This document shows positions 40,335-49,471 of a stretch of 55,889 nucleotides of DNA, piece after piece. The DNA is taken from NCBI GenBank assembly GCA_002308755.1, contig DBVR01000003.1:1-55889 (forward strand). Reading direction: 5' to 3'. How positions within the stretch are numbered: position 1 is the first letter of the stretch; the number at the start of each line of letters is the position of its first letter. The position numbers and the translations under genes are program-made. The notes below the pieces were generated by a model, which saw only the letters and a list, made by a program, of their open reading frames with translations, did not search any database and was not told the origin of the DNA. The DNA comes from Christensenella sp. UBA1259. GTDB lineage: Bacteria > Bacillota > Clostridia > Christensenellales > Borkfalkiaceae.

Positions 40335-43300
40335 TTAAACGGGAGTTTTTACTTCCGAAATCTCTCCGCGGTACAGGTTGACGAGAGTGGTTTTCGTAAC
40401 TTTTTTATTCAATATCTTGTTTACGGCAAAGGCGTAAAGGAAAAGCTGTTTGGCGTATTTTTCCTTTAACGCGTCGGGGGAAAGCACGGAATATTTATAA
40501 TCCACGATCTCCGCTTCGTCCTTGTCTTCGTCTATTACGATAAGGTCTATTACGCCTTGCAAAAGCACGTTCTCTTCGGTTTTTACGTCGAACACGATAT
40601 TTGCGGGGGCGTTTACGGTAAATTCCTTTTCGGTAAGGAAAGTCTTTCCCGCGATCTTTTCCGCCACGCCGACGGCGGCGGCTTTTATACGCGAAACGTC
40701 CACGGACGAGAGTTCTTTATCTGAAACGACGCCGCCAGAAATCATTTTTTCTATCTGACTTTCGAAAGAGTCGCCGTTAAAGTCGTAGTACTGCATAATT
40801 CTGTGCGCGATAACGCCCCTTTCCGTATCGGTAACGCCGACGGGGAAAAGTTCCGCCGCAGGCGATTCTTCCGTCTCTTCTTTAACGGAAGAAGTTTTTA
40901 AAGTCGAAGTAACGCTTGCCTTTAACGGCAGGGAAACGCTTTCCGCGAAAGGATAGGTAAAGGAAAGGGTTTTTCTCATACGTTCTTCGTCTTCCGCGTC
41001 GCAGGATATAAGGATCTTGCGGAGATCTGTCGTCTTTTCCGCGATATTGAAACTTTCGGGATCGTATTCCGAATAGGGAAAATCAGGCGGCATAAAGTCC
41101 GAGAACCTGTCCGCAAAGCGGAATGTTTCGGGGTTTTCCTTTGCTTCCCCTTCGAGAATAAGGTGCAAAGAGTATTCGGCGCGGGTAGTGGCGACGTAGA
41201 AAAGCCGTAATTCTTCGGTTACCCGTTTTTTACGGAGTTTAAGTTTCTTTAAGCCCCGCGCCAAAGTTTCGCCGCAGAACTTTTCTTCGTCGTCGAAAAA
41301 TTTGGGAAGAATCCCGTCTTCGCGGTCCACGATAACGGCGGGCGTTTCGTCTTTTTTGACGAAAGGCTTTTCCAACCCGCACACGATAACGACGGGAAAT
41401 TCCAAACCCTTAGACGAGTGTATGGTCATCACCGAAACGGCGTCTTCTTCTCCCGAAAGGGATACCGCAAACGCCTTCGGACAAAAGTCTATCTTGTAAA
41501 GAAATTCCGACACGGTAAGGACTTTCCCGCCCGTTTCCGCAAGGGATAAGAACTTATACAGGCGTTTTAACTTCTGCCTGCCGCCGTCCGTGCATAAAAG
41601 CAGGTTTTCGTAACCGCAGCCGTCTATCGCGTCTTTAAGAACGCCTTTCGCCCCCTTGAAGTCCGCGAGCGTGCGGAAAGAATCGATACTTTCTTTGAAA
41701 GCCGCAAACTGTTCCTTTAAGGGGAAAGCATCGCAATTTAAGCAATAAAAGAAAGCGTCGCAAAAGCCGTTTATCTTTTTACCCTGTCTTTCCGAGAAAG
41801 TTACCGCCGAAAAAAGTTCTTCTTCGGTAAAACCGAAAAGGGGCGACAGCATGACGTTTATAAGGGGTATGTCCTGATAAAAGCAGTCTAAAAGCCGCAA
41901 GAACCATATAAGCGTTAAAATTTCGGGGTATTCGCAGACGTTTACCGAAACGTCCGATTTTACGGGCACGCCGCGCCGCACCAGCCCCTTAACAATATCT
42001 TTAACGTATTCCGTTTCCCTGCTTCTCGAAAGCAGGGCGATATCCTTAAATCGCACGGGCTTAAAGGTCTTTTCTTCGCGGTCGTAATAGGTATCGTTAG
42101 TTTCCTTATTTATTATTATATCGGCGATAAGGGTTGCGACGCCGTTTTTATCCTTTGTTTTTGCGGTTTCCTTTAAGACGTCGTATATTCTCGGCGTCTC
42201 GGGTTCTTTTTTCTTCTCGGTCTTTTTTAAGACGTGAAAAGTTACCCTTCCGTCCGCGCCTTCGGGGTAAACGTCGCCGAAGATAAGGCGGGAAGTTTTC
42301 TTATAGTCTATCCCCGAAAGATTTTCGGTATAGCAGTAGTCGAATATCTCGTTTACGGCGTTAATAACGGCTTTCGCCGAGCGGAAATTATAATTTAAGT
42401 AAACGGTGTTTCCCGTCTTTTCGAGACTTTCTCTTTTCTTTGAAAAATATTCGGGACTGCACCCCCTGAATCCGTAAATACTCTGTTTTTCGTCGCCCAC
42501 CATAAATGCGTTGCCGCCGCCAAGTAAGGAAAGGATCTCTTCCTGTAAGGGGTTTATGTCCTGATATTCGTCCACGAAAACGTATTTGTACCTGTCCCGT
42601 ATCTCTTTTAACACTTCGGGGTCTTTTAAGACGGCAAGCGCGAACCGTTGCAGGTCGCAAAAATCCAGAACGTTTTCTTCTTCCTTTGCCTTTGCGTATT
42701 CTTCGCCGAAAGCGCGCACCACCTTAACTATGGCTTTTGCGTGGGCGTAAGAACCCAAAAAACGCGCCTTATCCGACGTTTCGTCGGTAAAGAGTGAAAG
42801 GGCGTCTTTTAAGAGTTTTTTGAACTCGGAATTTGCTTCCTGCACCCGCTTTTTGGCAAGTTTTACTTCTTCTCCTATATCCTTGCCGCCGAAATTCGAG
42901 TTTTTCAGGCCGTAATTTTTAAGGGATAAAAAGGAGTAGGCGTCCTTTCCCGCCACCGTTTTCAGCGCGGCTGAAAACTCTTCGCAAAACTCCACGCCTT
43001 TTATTACGTTCTCTTTCCCGAAAACGGAAACAGCGTCGCCGCACACCGTTAAAAAGCGGGAAACGTCTTTTTGCAAAAAATCGCCGAACTCTTTAAGGGC
43101 GTTATCGAACCCCGCGGGGGAAAGCACGGTTTCGTATTTATTAAGCCATAAGTCGGGATCGGCTTCTTCCTGCGAAACGCCGTGTATATAGGAAACGAGA
43201 GATTTAAGATCTTCGCTTTTGCGGTTTTTTAAGTGCCGTTTTACGAGAAACAAAAACTCTTGGTCTTTGTCGTCGAAAAACTTTTTGAACGCCTTATCCA

Positions 43301-43703
43301 GACACTCTTTTTTAAGCGCGTCGGCGTCGGATTCGTCGATCACCGCAAAATCGGGCGATACGCCCGCTTTGAAAAAGTACAGCCGCAATATTTTGGCGCA
43401 GAAAGAGTGCAGGGTACAAACGTCCGCCGCCGAAATCTCCGCGACGTTTTCTTCCGCGAAAGAGTCGCCTTCCGCCGCGCGGTTATTTAACGCGGTTTTA
43501 AGTTTTTCTTTCATATCCTTTGCGGCGGATTCGGTAAAGGTAACGGCAAGGATTCCCGTTACGGGCGTTTTGTTTTCCGAAAGAAGGCGCAGTATCCTTT
43601 GTATCACGACGAAAGTCTTACCGCTCCCCGCGGAAGCGGAAACCAGCATATCTCCCGTATCGTGCGATATCGCGCAAAGTTGTTCCTTTTTTAATTCGCT
43701 CAC
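40335..43703 (-). CDS. addA: ATP-dependent helicase/nuclease subunit A (AddA)
   Basis: 1122 residues from a GTG start that overlaps the addB stop as GTGA, with GGAG upstream; an in-frame ATG further up would lie inside addB. Superfamily 1A helicase motifs are SASAGSGKTFV, VTFTESAAKDMKEKL, VFVDEYQDINPLQEE, GDEKQSIYGFRG, MTIHSSKGLEFPVVIV and LFYVATTRAEYSLHL. The C-terminal nuclease of the PD-(D/E)XK type shows GVIDLIV and IVDYKYS. With AddB it resects double-strand breaks up to a Chi site for recombination. Confidence 0.94.
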   Translation of the reverse strand: MSELKKEQLCAISHDTGDMLVSASAGSGKTFVVIQRILRLLSENKTPVTGILAVTFTESAAKDMKEKLKTALNNRAAEGDSFAEENVAEISAADVCTLHSFCAKILRLYFFKAGVSPDFAVIDESDADALKKECLDKAFKKFFDDKDQEFLFLVKRHLKNRKSEDLKSLVSYIHGVSQEEADPDLWLNKYETVLSPAGFDNALKEFGDFLQKDVSRFLTVCGDAVSVFGKENVIKGVEFCEEFSAALKTVAGKDAYSFLSLKNYGLKNSNFGGKDIGEEVKLAKKRVQEANSEFKKLLKDALSLFTDETSDKARFLGSYAHAKAIVKVVRAFGEEYAKAKEEENVLDFCDLQRFALAVLKDPEVLKEIRDRYKYVFVDEYQDINPLQEEILSLLGGGNAFMVGDEKQSIYGFRGCSPEYFSKKRESLEKTGNTVYLNYNFRSAKAVINAVNEIFDYCYTENLSGIDYKKTSRLIFGDVYPEGADGRVTFHVLKKTEKKKEPETPRIYDVLKETAKTKDKNGVATLIADIIINKETNDTYYDREEKTFKPVRFKDIALLSRSRETEYVKDIVKGLVRRGVPVKSDVSVNVCEYPEILTLIWFLRLLDCFYQDIPLINVMLSPLFGFTEEELFSAVTFSERQGKKINGFCDAFFYCLNCDAFPLKEQFAAFKESIDSFRTLADFKGAKGVLKDAIDGCGYENLLLCTDGGRQKLKRLYKFLSLAETGGKVLTVSEFLYKIDFCPKAFAVSLSGEEDAVSVMTIHSSKGLEFPVVIVCGLEKPFVKKDETPAVIVDREDGILPKFFDDEEKFCGETLARGLKKLKLRKKRVTEELRLFYVATTRAEYSLHLILEGEAKENPETFRFADRFSDFMPPDFPYSEYDPESFNIAEKTTDLRKILISCDAEDEERMRKTLSFTYPFAESVSLPLKASVTSTLKTSSVKEETEESPAAELFPVGVTDTERGVIAHRIMQYYDFNGDSFESQIEKMISGGVVSDKELSSVDVSRIKAAAVGVAEKIAGKTFLTEKEFTVNAPANIVFDVKTEENVLLQGVIDLIVIDEDKDEAEIVDYKYSVLSPDALKEKYAKQLFLYAFAVNKILNKKVTKTTLVNLYRGEISEVKTPV

Positions 43704-46700
43704 TTTTCTTCTCCGTAACGCTTGACGCTTTCCTTTATAAAGTCTTCGGTAACGGTCTTTATCTCCCGTTCTTTTCCTTCTTGTTTTCCGCACACGGCGT
43801 AAAACCCGCAGCCCGAACAGGCGTTTTTTATAGGAGACGGTATTATAACCCCGTCCGCCATCTCTTTTGCGGCGTTTTCCGACACGATAATAGCGTACTT
43901 TTTCAGATATCCGAAGTTTTCTTCCGAAGTAACGTTCTTAACGCCCTTTTCCGTCCTTTCGACGGGGATATAAAGGCTACGTCCCGCGTCCTTTAACGCC
44001 TTGTCCTGCGAAAACGCGGTATCTTCGTTTCCCACCGTCCTGCCGACGGCAAGGGAAGTTTCGTCTTGCCCCTCCAAAGAATAACGGTCTTTTATTTTAA
44101 CGTAGTACGCGCCGGTTATCTTTTTGTCGTCCACTGCCGCGGAATAAAGGAAAAGTTGCAGTTTAAGTCCCGCAAATAGCGAAGACAGTCCGTCGTCGAC
44201 AGACCCCGTCTTGTAATCTATTATCCTGCAATTATCGCCCGAAACGTCTATCCTGTCTATCACCCCCGAAAGGGTAACTTTACCGCCCAAAAGCGATACG
44301 GGCGGGTATTTCGCGTTCTCGTCGCTGCCGAATCTCACTTCCAGAAGCCCTTTTCCCGTCGTAAAGTCGGAGTTTTTAAGCCACCCGTAAGTTTTGCGGC
44401 AGTAATTAAGACATTCCGCTAAAAGCATATCCACCGAAAACTCGCCCGCGGAAGATAAAAGATATTTTCTGAAATCCCCTGATGCAAGCAAGTCGCTTTT
44501 AACTTCGTCGAAGACGGCAATAAGGTCTTCTTCTCCGTGCATTTCGGGGTATCTTTCAAACACTTGCCGGAAAAGTTCGTGGGCGAAAATGCCGACGTTT
44601 AAGTTATCCATGTCCCCCGTGTCGCGGTCTTTTGCTTTTAACGCCCGTTCCGCAAAGGCGCGGTAAGGGCAGCGGTAAAACGCTTCTATATGAGTGGGGG
44701 AAGTAACGTTTTTTATAAGGCTTTCGTCGCCGCAAAGTTTCTCTTTCGGCGTTTTTTCCGCGCACGCTATTATTTTAAGAAGGTCTTTTTTCTCCGTCGC
44801 CTTAAAAAACGCCGACGGCAACCTGAAATCGGAAGTTTCGCTTCTTACAAACTTCGCCGCCCGTTCCGCAAAGGATTTAAGTCCGGATTTTACCGTCGCA
44901 AAATCGTCGGTAGTTTCGGCGGGACGAACCGAGAGCAGGGTTTTCGCATAGGTTAATATCTCGCTTTTAAGGTTGACTTTTCCCGACAGGTCGGCGACGG
45001 GATAACTTAAATACAACGCCTTGTCGAAAGCCGACACGCCGAGCGCGGCGTTTTCTCTTTGTCTGTGGTTGACGACGCGTATTTTCGGTTCTAACAAAAT
45101 CTTTATTTCCGACAATACGCTTATGTCGTCGTCGGAAAGAAGCGCTACGTCTTCCTTTATGCGCGGCACTTCGGAAGTTAAGCCCATTACGAAAAGGTAG
45201 TCGGCTTTATATATCGCGGCTTTGCGGAAATCTCCCACGAATACCGCGTCGTTGCGCTGCGGGATGACCGAAACTTCCATAGCGGAAACGCCGCCCGAGA
45301 ACAGGTCTTTGAATTCCTTGGGATCGGAAACGTTTCCCGCGATAAGGGATATTTCGTCCAAAAGGGAAGAAACGAGAGAATATATCTGCAAAGTAACCGA
45401 CGCTTCTTCGGGGTAGCCCAACGATTTTAAAAGTTCCGAATCTTTTTCGGACTTTTCTTTCGCGCCCACCTTTTTTAAAAGGTCTTTTACGTCGAAAGTC
45501 TTTAAAAGGGAAAAAACGCGCGCCCTGAAATCTTCGAAACAGAAAAGTTCTTCTTCGGTTTCAGCGGGGAAAGTCAAAGGATTTTTCAACCTGTCGTAGG
45601 CGATATTGTATCTTAAAAGGTAGTTATAGAACCTGTCGTTTAAGTTTTTGTCGTCCCCGACGTAGCGGTTTTTGAAAAACCCCGCGAAATTGTCGAGAGA
45701 AAAACCCTTTATGAAAAGGTCGGTGTAGGCGAGTATAAGGGATATAAGGGGATAGTTTTCGGGGTGTTTCTTTTCGTCGAGAAAATACGGCACGTCAAAA
45801 AGCGAGAAAGCCGAAGACACGGCGTCTTTATATTCTTTTTCGTCGGGAACGGCGACGGTAACGTTTTTATACCGTACGCCCTTTTCGGTAACAAGTTTGC
45901 GTATAAGCCCCGCCGCCTTTTCGGCTTCCGCAAAGCAGTTGGGGGCGGTAAAGGCAAACACTTTGTCGGTTTCGGTCTGTTTATTGCGAAGGGCGGACGG
46001 ACGGAACAGGCAGTCTTTTAAGATCGCGCCTTCCTTCGAATACCCGCCGTCGCACGTCTTTATTTCACAGGGGACGCCCCGCGCTTTGCAGACGGATAAA
46101 AAGTTTTCCGCCGTTTCGTTCACGAACGCGAACTTGTTTTCGCCCTTTACCAAAAACGCCGTAACGCTTTTCGCTTTTTTCAGTAAGGAAGAAATTATTT
46201 CCCGCATCTGCCCCGTGAACGCCGAGAACCCGAAAAGAAAAACCTCGGCGTCTTTTAAGCTTTCGTCTTTTTCTATTAAGGGCGGCAGAAAGGAAAGCGC
46301 CGCACTCACGTCGCAGAAGTTTCCCTTTAAAAGGTAGTCTTCGTACGCCGAAAAGACGGAATAAACGTCCGCAAGTTTGTTTTTCAATATCCCCGTCGCG
46401 TGATTTTCCGCATAAGAGATGTCTTCTACGGATATCTTCGCGCTTTTAAGTTGCGATATAAGTTCGAACAAAGACGGCGCGAGATCGCGCTTTTTACGGT
46501 TGAAACACTTTAAGGGCAAGTTTTTAATCAGGCTTTTTACGGCGATAACCGAACCTTCCCGCGAAAGGAGGTTATCTACCTTTTTGTTCTTACGCAGAAA
46601 CTTACCGAAGGAACATACTTCGGTATTGAAACTTCCCGAAAAATTATCGCATATCGCGCGCTCGACGGAAAGCGACAGTTTTTCTTCGCAGAATATCAGG

Positions 46701-46798
46701 TTTTTGCCACCGAGGCCGGAAGTTTTCCCGTTAAGTTCCGAAACAAGAAGGGAGAAAAGACCGAAGCACGAATCGGCGGTGATAAGTTTTGCCCGCAT
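43700..46798 (-). CDS. addB: ATP-dependent nuclease subunit B (AddB-like)
   Basis: 1032 residues. The C-terminal nuclease has GVIDRIDVS and IIDYKTGS, and the iron-sulfur cysteines are visible: one in FYRCPYRAFAE and three in ACSGCGFYAVCG, the AddB arrangement. The N-terminal helicase-like half is diverged and I see no Walker A motif near the start, where Bacillus AddB has one. Order addB-addA is standard. The promoter is an extended -10 (TGG-TATAAT) whose start point falls on the ATG: TATAATATTTTTATG, with no Shine-Dalgarno, the same block as at 5889. Confidence 0.9.
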   Translation of the reverse strand: MRAKLITADSCFGLFSLLVSELNGKTSGLGGKNLIFCEEKLSLSVERAICDNFSGSFNTEVCSFGKFLRKNKKVDNLLSREGSVIAVKSLIKNLPLKCFNRKKRDLAPSLFELISQLKSAKISVEDISYAENHATGILKNKLADVYSVFSAYEDYLLKGNFCDVSAALSFLPPLIEKDESLKDAEVFLFGFSAFTGQMREIISSLLKKAKSVTAFLVKGENKFAFVNETAENFLSVCKARGVPCEIKTCDGGYSKEGAILKDCLFRPSALRNKQTETDKVFAFTAPNCFAEAEKAAGLIRKLVTEKGVRYKNVTVAVPDEKEYKDAVSSAFSLFDVPYFLDEKKHPENYPLISLILAYTDLFIKGFSLDNFAGFFKNRYVGDDKNLNDRFYNYLLRYNIAYDRLKNPLTFPAETEEELFCFEDFRARVFSLLKTFDVKDLLKKVGAKEKSEKDSELLKSLGYPEEASVTLQIYSLVSSLLDEISLIAGNVSDPKEFKDLFSGGVSAMEVSVIPQRNDAVFVGDFRKAAIYKADYLFVMGLTSEVPRIKEDVALLSDDDISVLSEIKILLEPKIRVVNHRQRENAALGVSAFDKALYLSYPVADLSGKVNLKSEILTYAKTLLSVRPAETTDDFATVKSGLKSFAERAAKFVRSETSDFRLPSAFFKATEKKDLLKIIACAEKTPKEKLCGDESLIKNVTSPTHIEAFYRCPYRAFAERALKAKDRDTGDMDNLNVGIFAHELFRQVFERYPEMHGEEDLIAVFDEVKSDLLASGDFRKYLLSSAGEFSVDMLLAECLNYCRKTYGWLKNSDFTTGKGLLEVRFGSDENAKYPPVSLLGGKVTLSGVIDRIDVSGDNCRIIDYKTGSVDDGLSSLFAGLKLQLFLYSAAVDDKKITGAYYVKIKDRYSLEGQDETSLAVGRTVGNEDTAFSQDKALKDAGRSLYIPVERTEKGVKNVTSEENFGYLKKYAIIVSENAAKEMADGVIIPSPIKNACSGCGFYAVCGKQEGKEREIKTVTEDFIKESVKRYGEEK

Positions 46799-46816
46799 AA
46801 AAATATTATACCATAC
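46799..46816 (-). promoter_or_regulatory. Leaderless promoter of addB
   Basis: On the minus strand TATGG precedes TATAAT, an extended -10 without a recognisable -35 box, followed by ATTTTT and the ATG at 46798. Identical over 15 nt to the acyltransferase promoter at 5889-5903. Confidence 0.65.
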
Positions 46817-46851
46817 CCGAAAGACAATTTCGGGTTTTTTTGCGATATAGT

Positions 46852-46880
46852 TTTACAAAATTTTTCTTTTATGTTAAAAT
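46852..46880 (+). promoter_or_regulatory. Promoter of the paired lipoprotein genes
   Basis: TTTACA (46852-46857), 17-nt spacer ending TGT, TAAAAT (46875-46880): extended -10, divergent from addB. Confidence 0.65.
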
Positions 46881-46908
46881 AGCAGTATCATACTCTTAAA
46901 GGGACGTT

Positions 46909-47967
46909 ATGAAAAAAAGACTTATAATAATTTCCGTTATTTTTGCGCTCTCTTTCCCGCTGTTTTCCGCTTGCGGGTGTTCTTCGCGGGAAATACTTTC
47001 CTTCGACAACAGATTTTCGGGAAAGGCCGAGATAGCGGCGGGGTATTCCCAAACGCTTATCTACGACGTGGAATATAAGACCGACGAAGAAGGTTACGCG
47101 ATATCGCAAAACTTTCCCGACGAAACGGTTTTAAAACTCGAATACGGCGTGGGTACGGCGGAGTTTGCCTTTACCGCGGACGTCGCTTTTCCCGCGGAGA
47201 TAGCAAGCGACTTAAAAGCCTTTGCCGAAGAACAGAACGCCCTTGCGTATAAACTTTCCTATTCTTTCACCATCCCGCTTAAAGTTACCTTGAACGGCGA
47301 ATCGCAAGACGTAGAAGAAAAAATGGAAAGCGAAACGTATTTTATGCCGGCAAACCTTTCTTTCGCGCCGGTGTATTCCAGAACGGAATCGCAGTACTTT
47401 TTGTTTTCGTCGAATAAAACGACCGCGGCGGCAAGCCGTCTTAAAATAAAATCGGAAACGGTGTATAACGAAGAAAGTTTTTCGGTAACGTCCTATACGG
47501 AGTATTTGGGTTTCCCCGCGGAAGATAAAGACTTCGGCGAGCCGCAGTCGGTAGAGAAAAAATACGATTTCAGGAAAGAGATAGACAACGGATCGCTTCT
47601 TTTCGCCATCCGCGGAATCGCTACCGATAAGGACACGGGAAAAACCGTACCCGTAAACAGGTTCGGGGAGACTTCCGAACTTACCTTTACAAAAAAGCAG
47701 TCGGCGGAAATGCAACTGTCCTTAACGTACAACGGCACGGCATATCCCGACGCTAAATTTTCCTACGACGATATATCTTACAGGATAAACGACGCGTACT
47801 CGGCGGGAACGGCGCACAGGGCGTATATCCAGTCGGGGGAAACGGTGAATATTCCCGATCTTGCGCTGCCGATAGTGTTTTTCCAACCCATACAGTCGGT
47901 TACGGGAGAGTTCGACCTTTACGGCTGTCTTAAATTCACCTTAAAAGAAGTTACGGTAAATGGTTAA
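46909..47967 (+). CDS. Predicted lipoprotein of unknown function
   Basis: 352 residues. The signal peptide ends LFSAC (lipobox, Cys22), so it should be lipid-anchored outside. The mature part is rich in Ser, Thr, Glu and aromatic residues and reads as beta-structured; I recognise no domain. SD AAAGGGA. It overlaps the next lipoprotein gene by 8 nt, and both share a promoter, so they probably act together. Confidence 0.7.
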   Translation: MKKRLIIISVIFALSFPLFSACGCSSREILSFDNRFSGKAEIAAGYSQTLIYDVEYKTDEEGYAISQNFPDETVLKLEYGVGTAEFAFTADVAFPAEIASDLKAFAEEQNALAYKLSYSFTIPLKVTLNGESQDVEEKMESETYFMPANLSFAPVYSRTESQYFLFSSNKTTAAASRLKIKSETVYNEESFSVTSYTEYLGFPAEDKDFGEPQSVEKKYDFRKEIDNGSLLFAIRGIATDKDTGKTVPVNRFGETSELTFTKKQSAEMQLSLTYNGTAYPDAKFSYDDISYRINDAYSAGTAHRAYIQSGETVNIPDLALPIVFFQPIQSVTGEFDLYGCLKFTLKEVTVNG

Positions 47968-48763
47968 AAGATTTTCTTTTCTTTTTATTGCGGCGGTGCT
48001 TTTTCTTTTACCCGCGTTCGGTTGCGGGTGTAACGAAGAAACGGAGTATCCCGAAGAGGAAAAAGCCGAAAAAATATCGGGGAGCGCGGAATACGCGCCC
48101 CTTTTTGAAATAAGCGACGGCAAGACCGCCGCGTATGTCTTCATGGACGAGTTTCTTTCTTGTGTCGAGTACACGGCGGAGCAGACGGGAACGACTTTCG
48201 CCACGGTGGTTTTCGTTACCACCGCGCAGGAAGTTTATTCGAAGAAGATAAAAAGGGACGGAAAGCTGTATTTTTATACCGATACGTCCTCGTCGCTTGC
48301 AAAGGCAAAGCACGAAGCGATATTTAACGGAGACACGGTTTCGTATAAGGAAAACGGCGGAGACGTTTTAACCCGCGACATATCGGCTTACGGCGAAGAA
48401 TACGGGATAACTTTTAAAGAAAGGCTTATAGAAGGTTTCGTCGTAAACGACAAAACCGTGCTTTTTTCGGCGATCGAAAAGGTCGGGGAAGAGTATAAAA
48501 TAACTTTGGATATAGACGGCAATCTCGGCGGGTATTACGTAAGAACGCAGATGAAAAAAATAGGCGGACTTTCCGCCTATCCGGTTTTTAAATCGGTAAG
48601 GATAATTTTAACTCTTTCCGAAGACTATTTTCCCGTCAAGACGGTACTTATAGCGAAGTATTCCGCAAAGAAAAGATTCGGCGCGTCCTGTGAACAGAAC
48701 CTTACCACGGTTTATCAAAAATCGGCGGAAGAAATACCCGAAGGAAACTTCGGCGAATTTTAA
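47960..48763 (+). CDS. Second predicted lipoprotein of the pair
   Basis: 267 residues. MVKRFSFLFIAAVLFLLPAF is the signal peptide and GCG the modification site. An acidic segment (EETEYPEEEKAEK) follows, as a flexible spacer from the membrane, then a beta-rich region with no recognisable family. The stretch TTVYQKSAEEIPEGNFGEF closes the protein. Translationally coupled to the lipoprotein upstream. Function unknown. Confidence 0.68.
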   Translation: MVKRFSFLFIAAVLFLLPAFGCGCNEETEYPEEEKAEKISGSAEYAPLFEISDGKTAAYVFMDEFLSCVEYTAEQTGTTFATVVFVTTAQEVYSKKIKRDGKLYFYTDTSSSLAKAKHEAIFNGDTVSYKENGGDVLTRDISAYGEEYGITFKERLIEGFVVNDKTVLFSAIEKVGEEYKITLDIDGNLGGYYVRTQMKKIGGLSAYPVFKSVRIILTLSEDYFPVKTVLIAKYSAKKRFGASCEQNLTTVYQKSAEEIPEGNFGEF

Positions 48764-49272
48764 GGCTGTAAAAAGCCCACCCCTTTTTCTTTAAGTTTAT
48801 ACATATGCACGGTAAGGGGCATGCCGAGAGCGTATATCACGGCGGTCTGACTTAAAAGAAGAAAAGCGACCTGCACCACGTAAAGGTATTCGAGTTCGCC
48901 GTAGCAGAAATACCAGATGACGGGGAGAAAAAAGGCGTTGAGAACGACGGGGAATATCCCGCCGACGGCGCATTTTACCCATATATTCTTAAACAGTTTA
49001 CCCGTAAAAAAGGTAAGTATCGCGGCGACGAGAGTTATGACGCTGCCGAAAACGACGTCAAGCACGGCGCAGCCCGTTAAAAGGTTCGAAAGCATACAGC
49101 CGACGGCAAGCGCGGGGATTGCCTCCGCGTAAAGAAGCGGCAAAAGCGTTAAAGCCTCGCTTGCGCGAAACTGTATCGCGCCGCTGGCTACGGGAAACAC
49201 CGCAAGGGATAAAAGAACGTACAGCGCGGCGATTATCCCCGCCCGCACTATTTTTTTGGTAGGAAAAGACAT
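48760..49272 (-). CDS. queT: QueT-family queuosine-precursor transporter
   Basis: 170 residues with five or six membrane helices. IQFRASEALTLLPLLY and the following AVGCMLSNLLTG and DVVFGSVITLVAAILT are QueT (ECF S-component-like) signatures. QueT proteins take up queuosine precursors such as preQ1, together with a shared energising module not encoded here. A 99-nt leader with a preQ1-I-like fold precedes it. The queH gene 3 kb away makes the same modification. Its 3' end overlaps the end of the convergent lipoprotein gene by 4 nt. Confidence 0.87.
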   Translation of the reverse strand: MSFPTKKIVRAGIIAALYVLLSLAVFPVASGAIQFRASEALTLLPLLYAEAIPALAVGCMLSNLLTGCAVLDVVFGSVITLVAAILTFFTGKLFKNIWVKCAVGGIFPVVLNAFFLPVIWYFCYGELEYLYVVQVAFLLLSQTAVIYALGMPLTVHMYKLKEKGVGFLQP

Positions 49273-49360
49273 AAAAACACCCCTTTTTCGGCAAACGCCG
49301 AAAAAGGGGATTATTTTCCTTTCTCGGTTGTTTTTGAGAAGTGTTTGCCGAAAACCTTCT
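49273..49360 (-). promoter_or_regulatory. preQ1-I-like riboswitch with terminator/sequestor hairpin before queT
   Basis: Minus strand. P1: AGAAG (49360-49356) with CTTCT (49341-49337). Loop CGG (49350-49348) can pair with CCG (49327-49325) after the A-rich tail CAAAAACAA, forming an H-type pseudoknot of 36 nt, the size of a preQ1-I aptamer. Downstream CCCCTTTTTCGGC (49309-49297) pairs with GCCGAAAAAGGGG (49292-49280), followed by TGTTTTT and the ATG; the stem also contains the AGGGG ribosome site. TTTTCGGCAAAC in the aptamer loop (49354-49343) is exactly complementary to GTTTGCCGAAAA of the hairpin (49296-49285), so the two folds exclude each other. The base before the P1 3' strand is A, not the expected ligand-pairing C. 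Confidence 0.5.
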
Positions 49361-49377
49361 TATATAGTTACGGAAAG

Positions 49378-49406
49378 ATTATACGGCAAAAAAAGGTTTT
49401 TGTCAA
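49378..49406 (-). promoter_or_regulatory. Promoter of queT
   Basis: TTGACA (49406-49401), 17-nt spacer, TATAAT (49383-49378): perfect consensus; transcription would start near 49371, just before the aptamer. Confidence 0.85.
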
Positions 49407-49423
49407 ACGAAAAACGTAAAAGG

Positions 49424-49466
49424 AAAAATAAAAAACCTTTCCCCCGCGGGCGACGCCCGCGGGGGA
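49424..49466 (-). terminator. Terminator of the CotF pair
   Basis: CCCCCGCGGGC pairs with GCCCGCGGGGG around a 3-nt loop and is followed on the minus strand by AAAGGTTTTTT. Confidence 0.8.
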
Positions 49467-49471
49467 AGAGT

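Noticed and set aside
43704..43793. Upstream ATG extending AddA by 30 residues
   Set aside because: The extension lies inside addB in another frame and is Arg/Lys-rich without homology; the GTG overlapping the addB stop has a good ribosome site.
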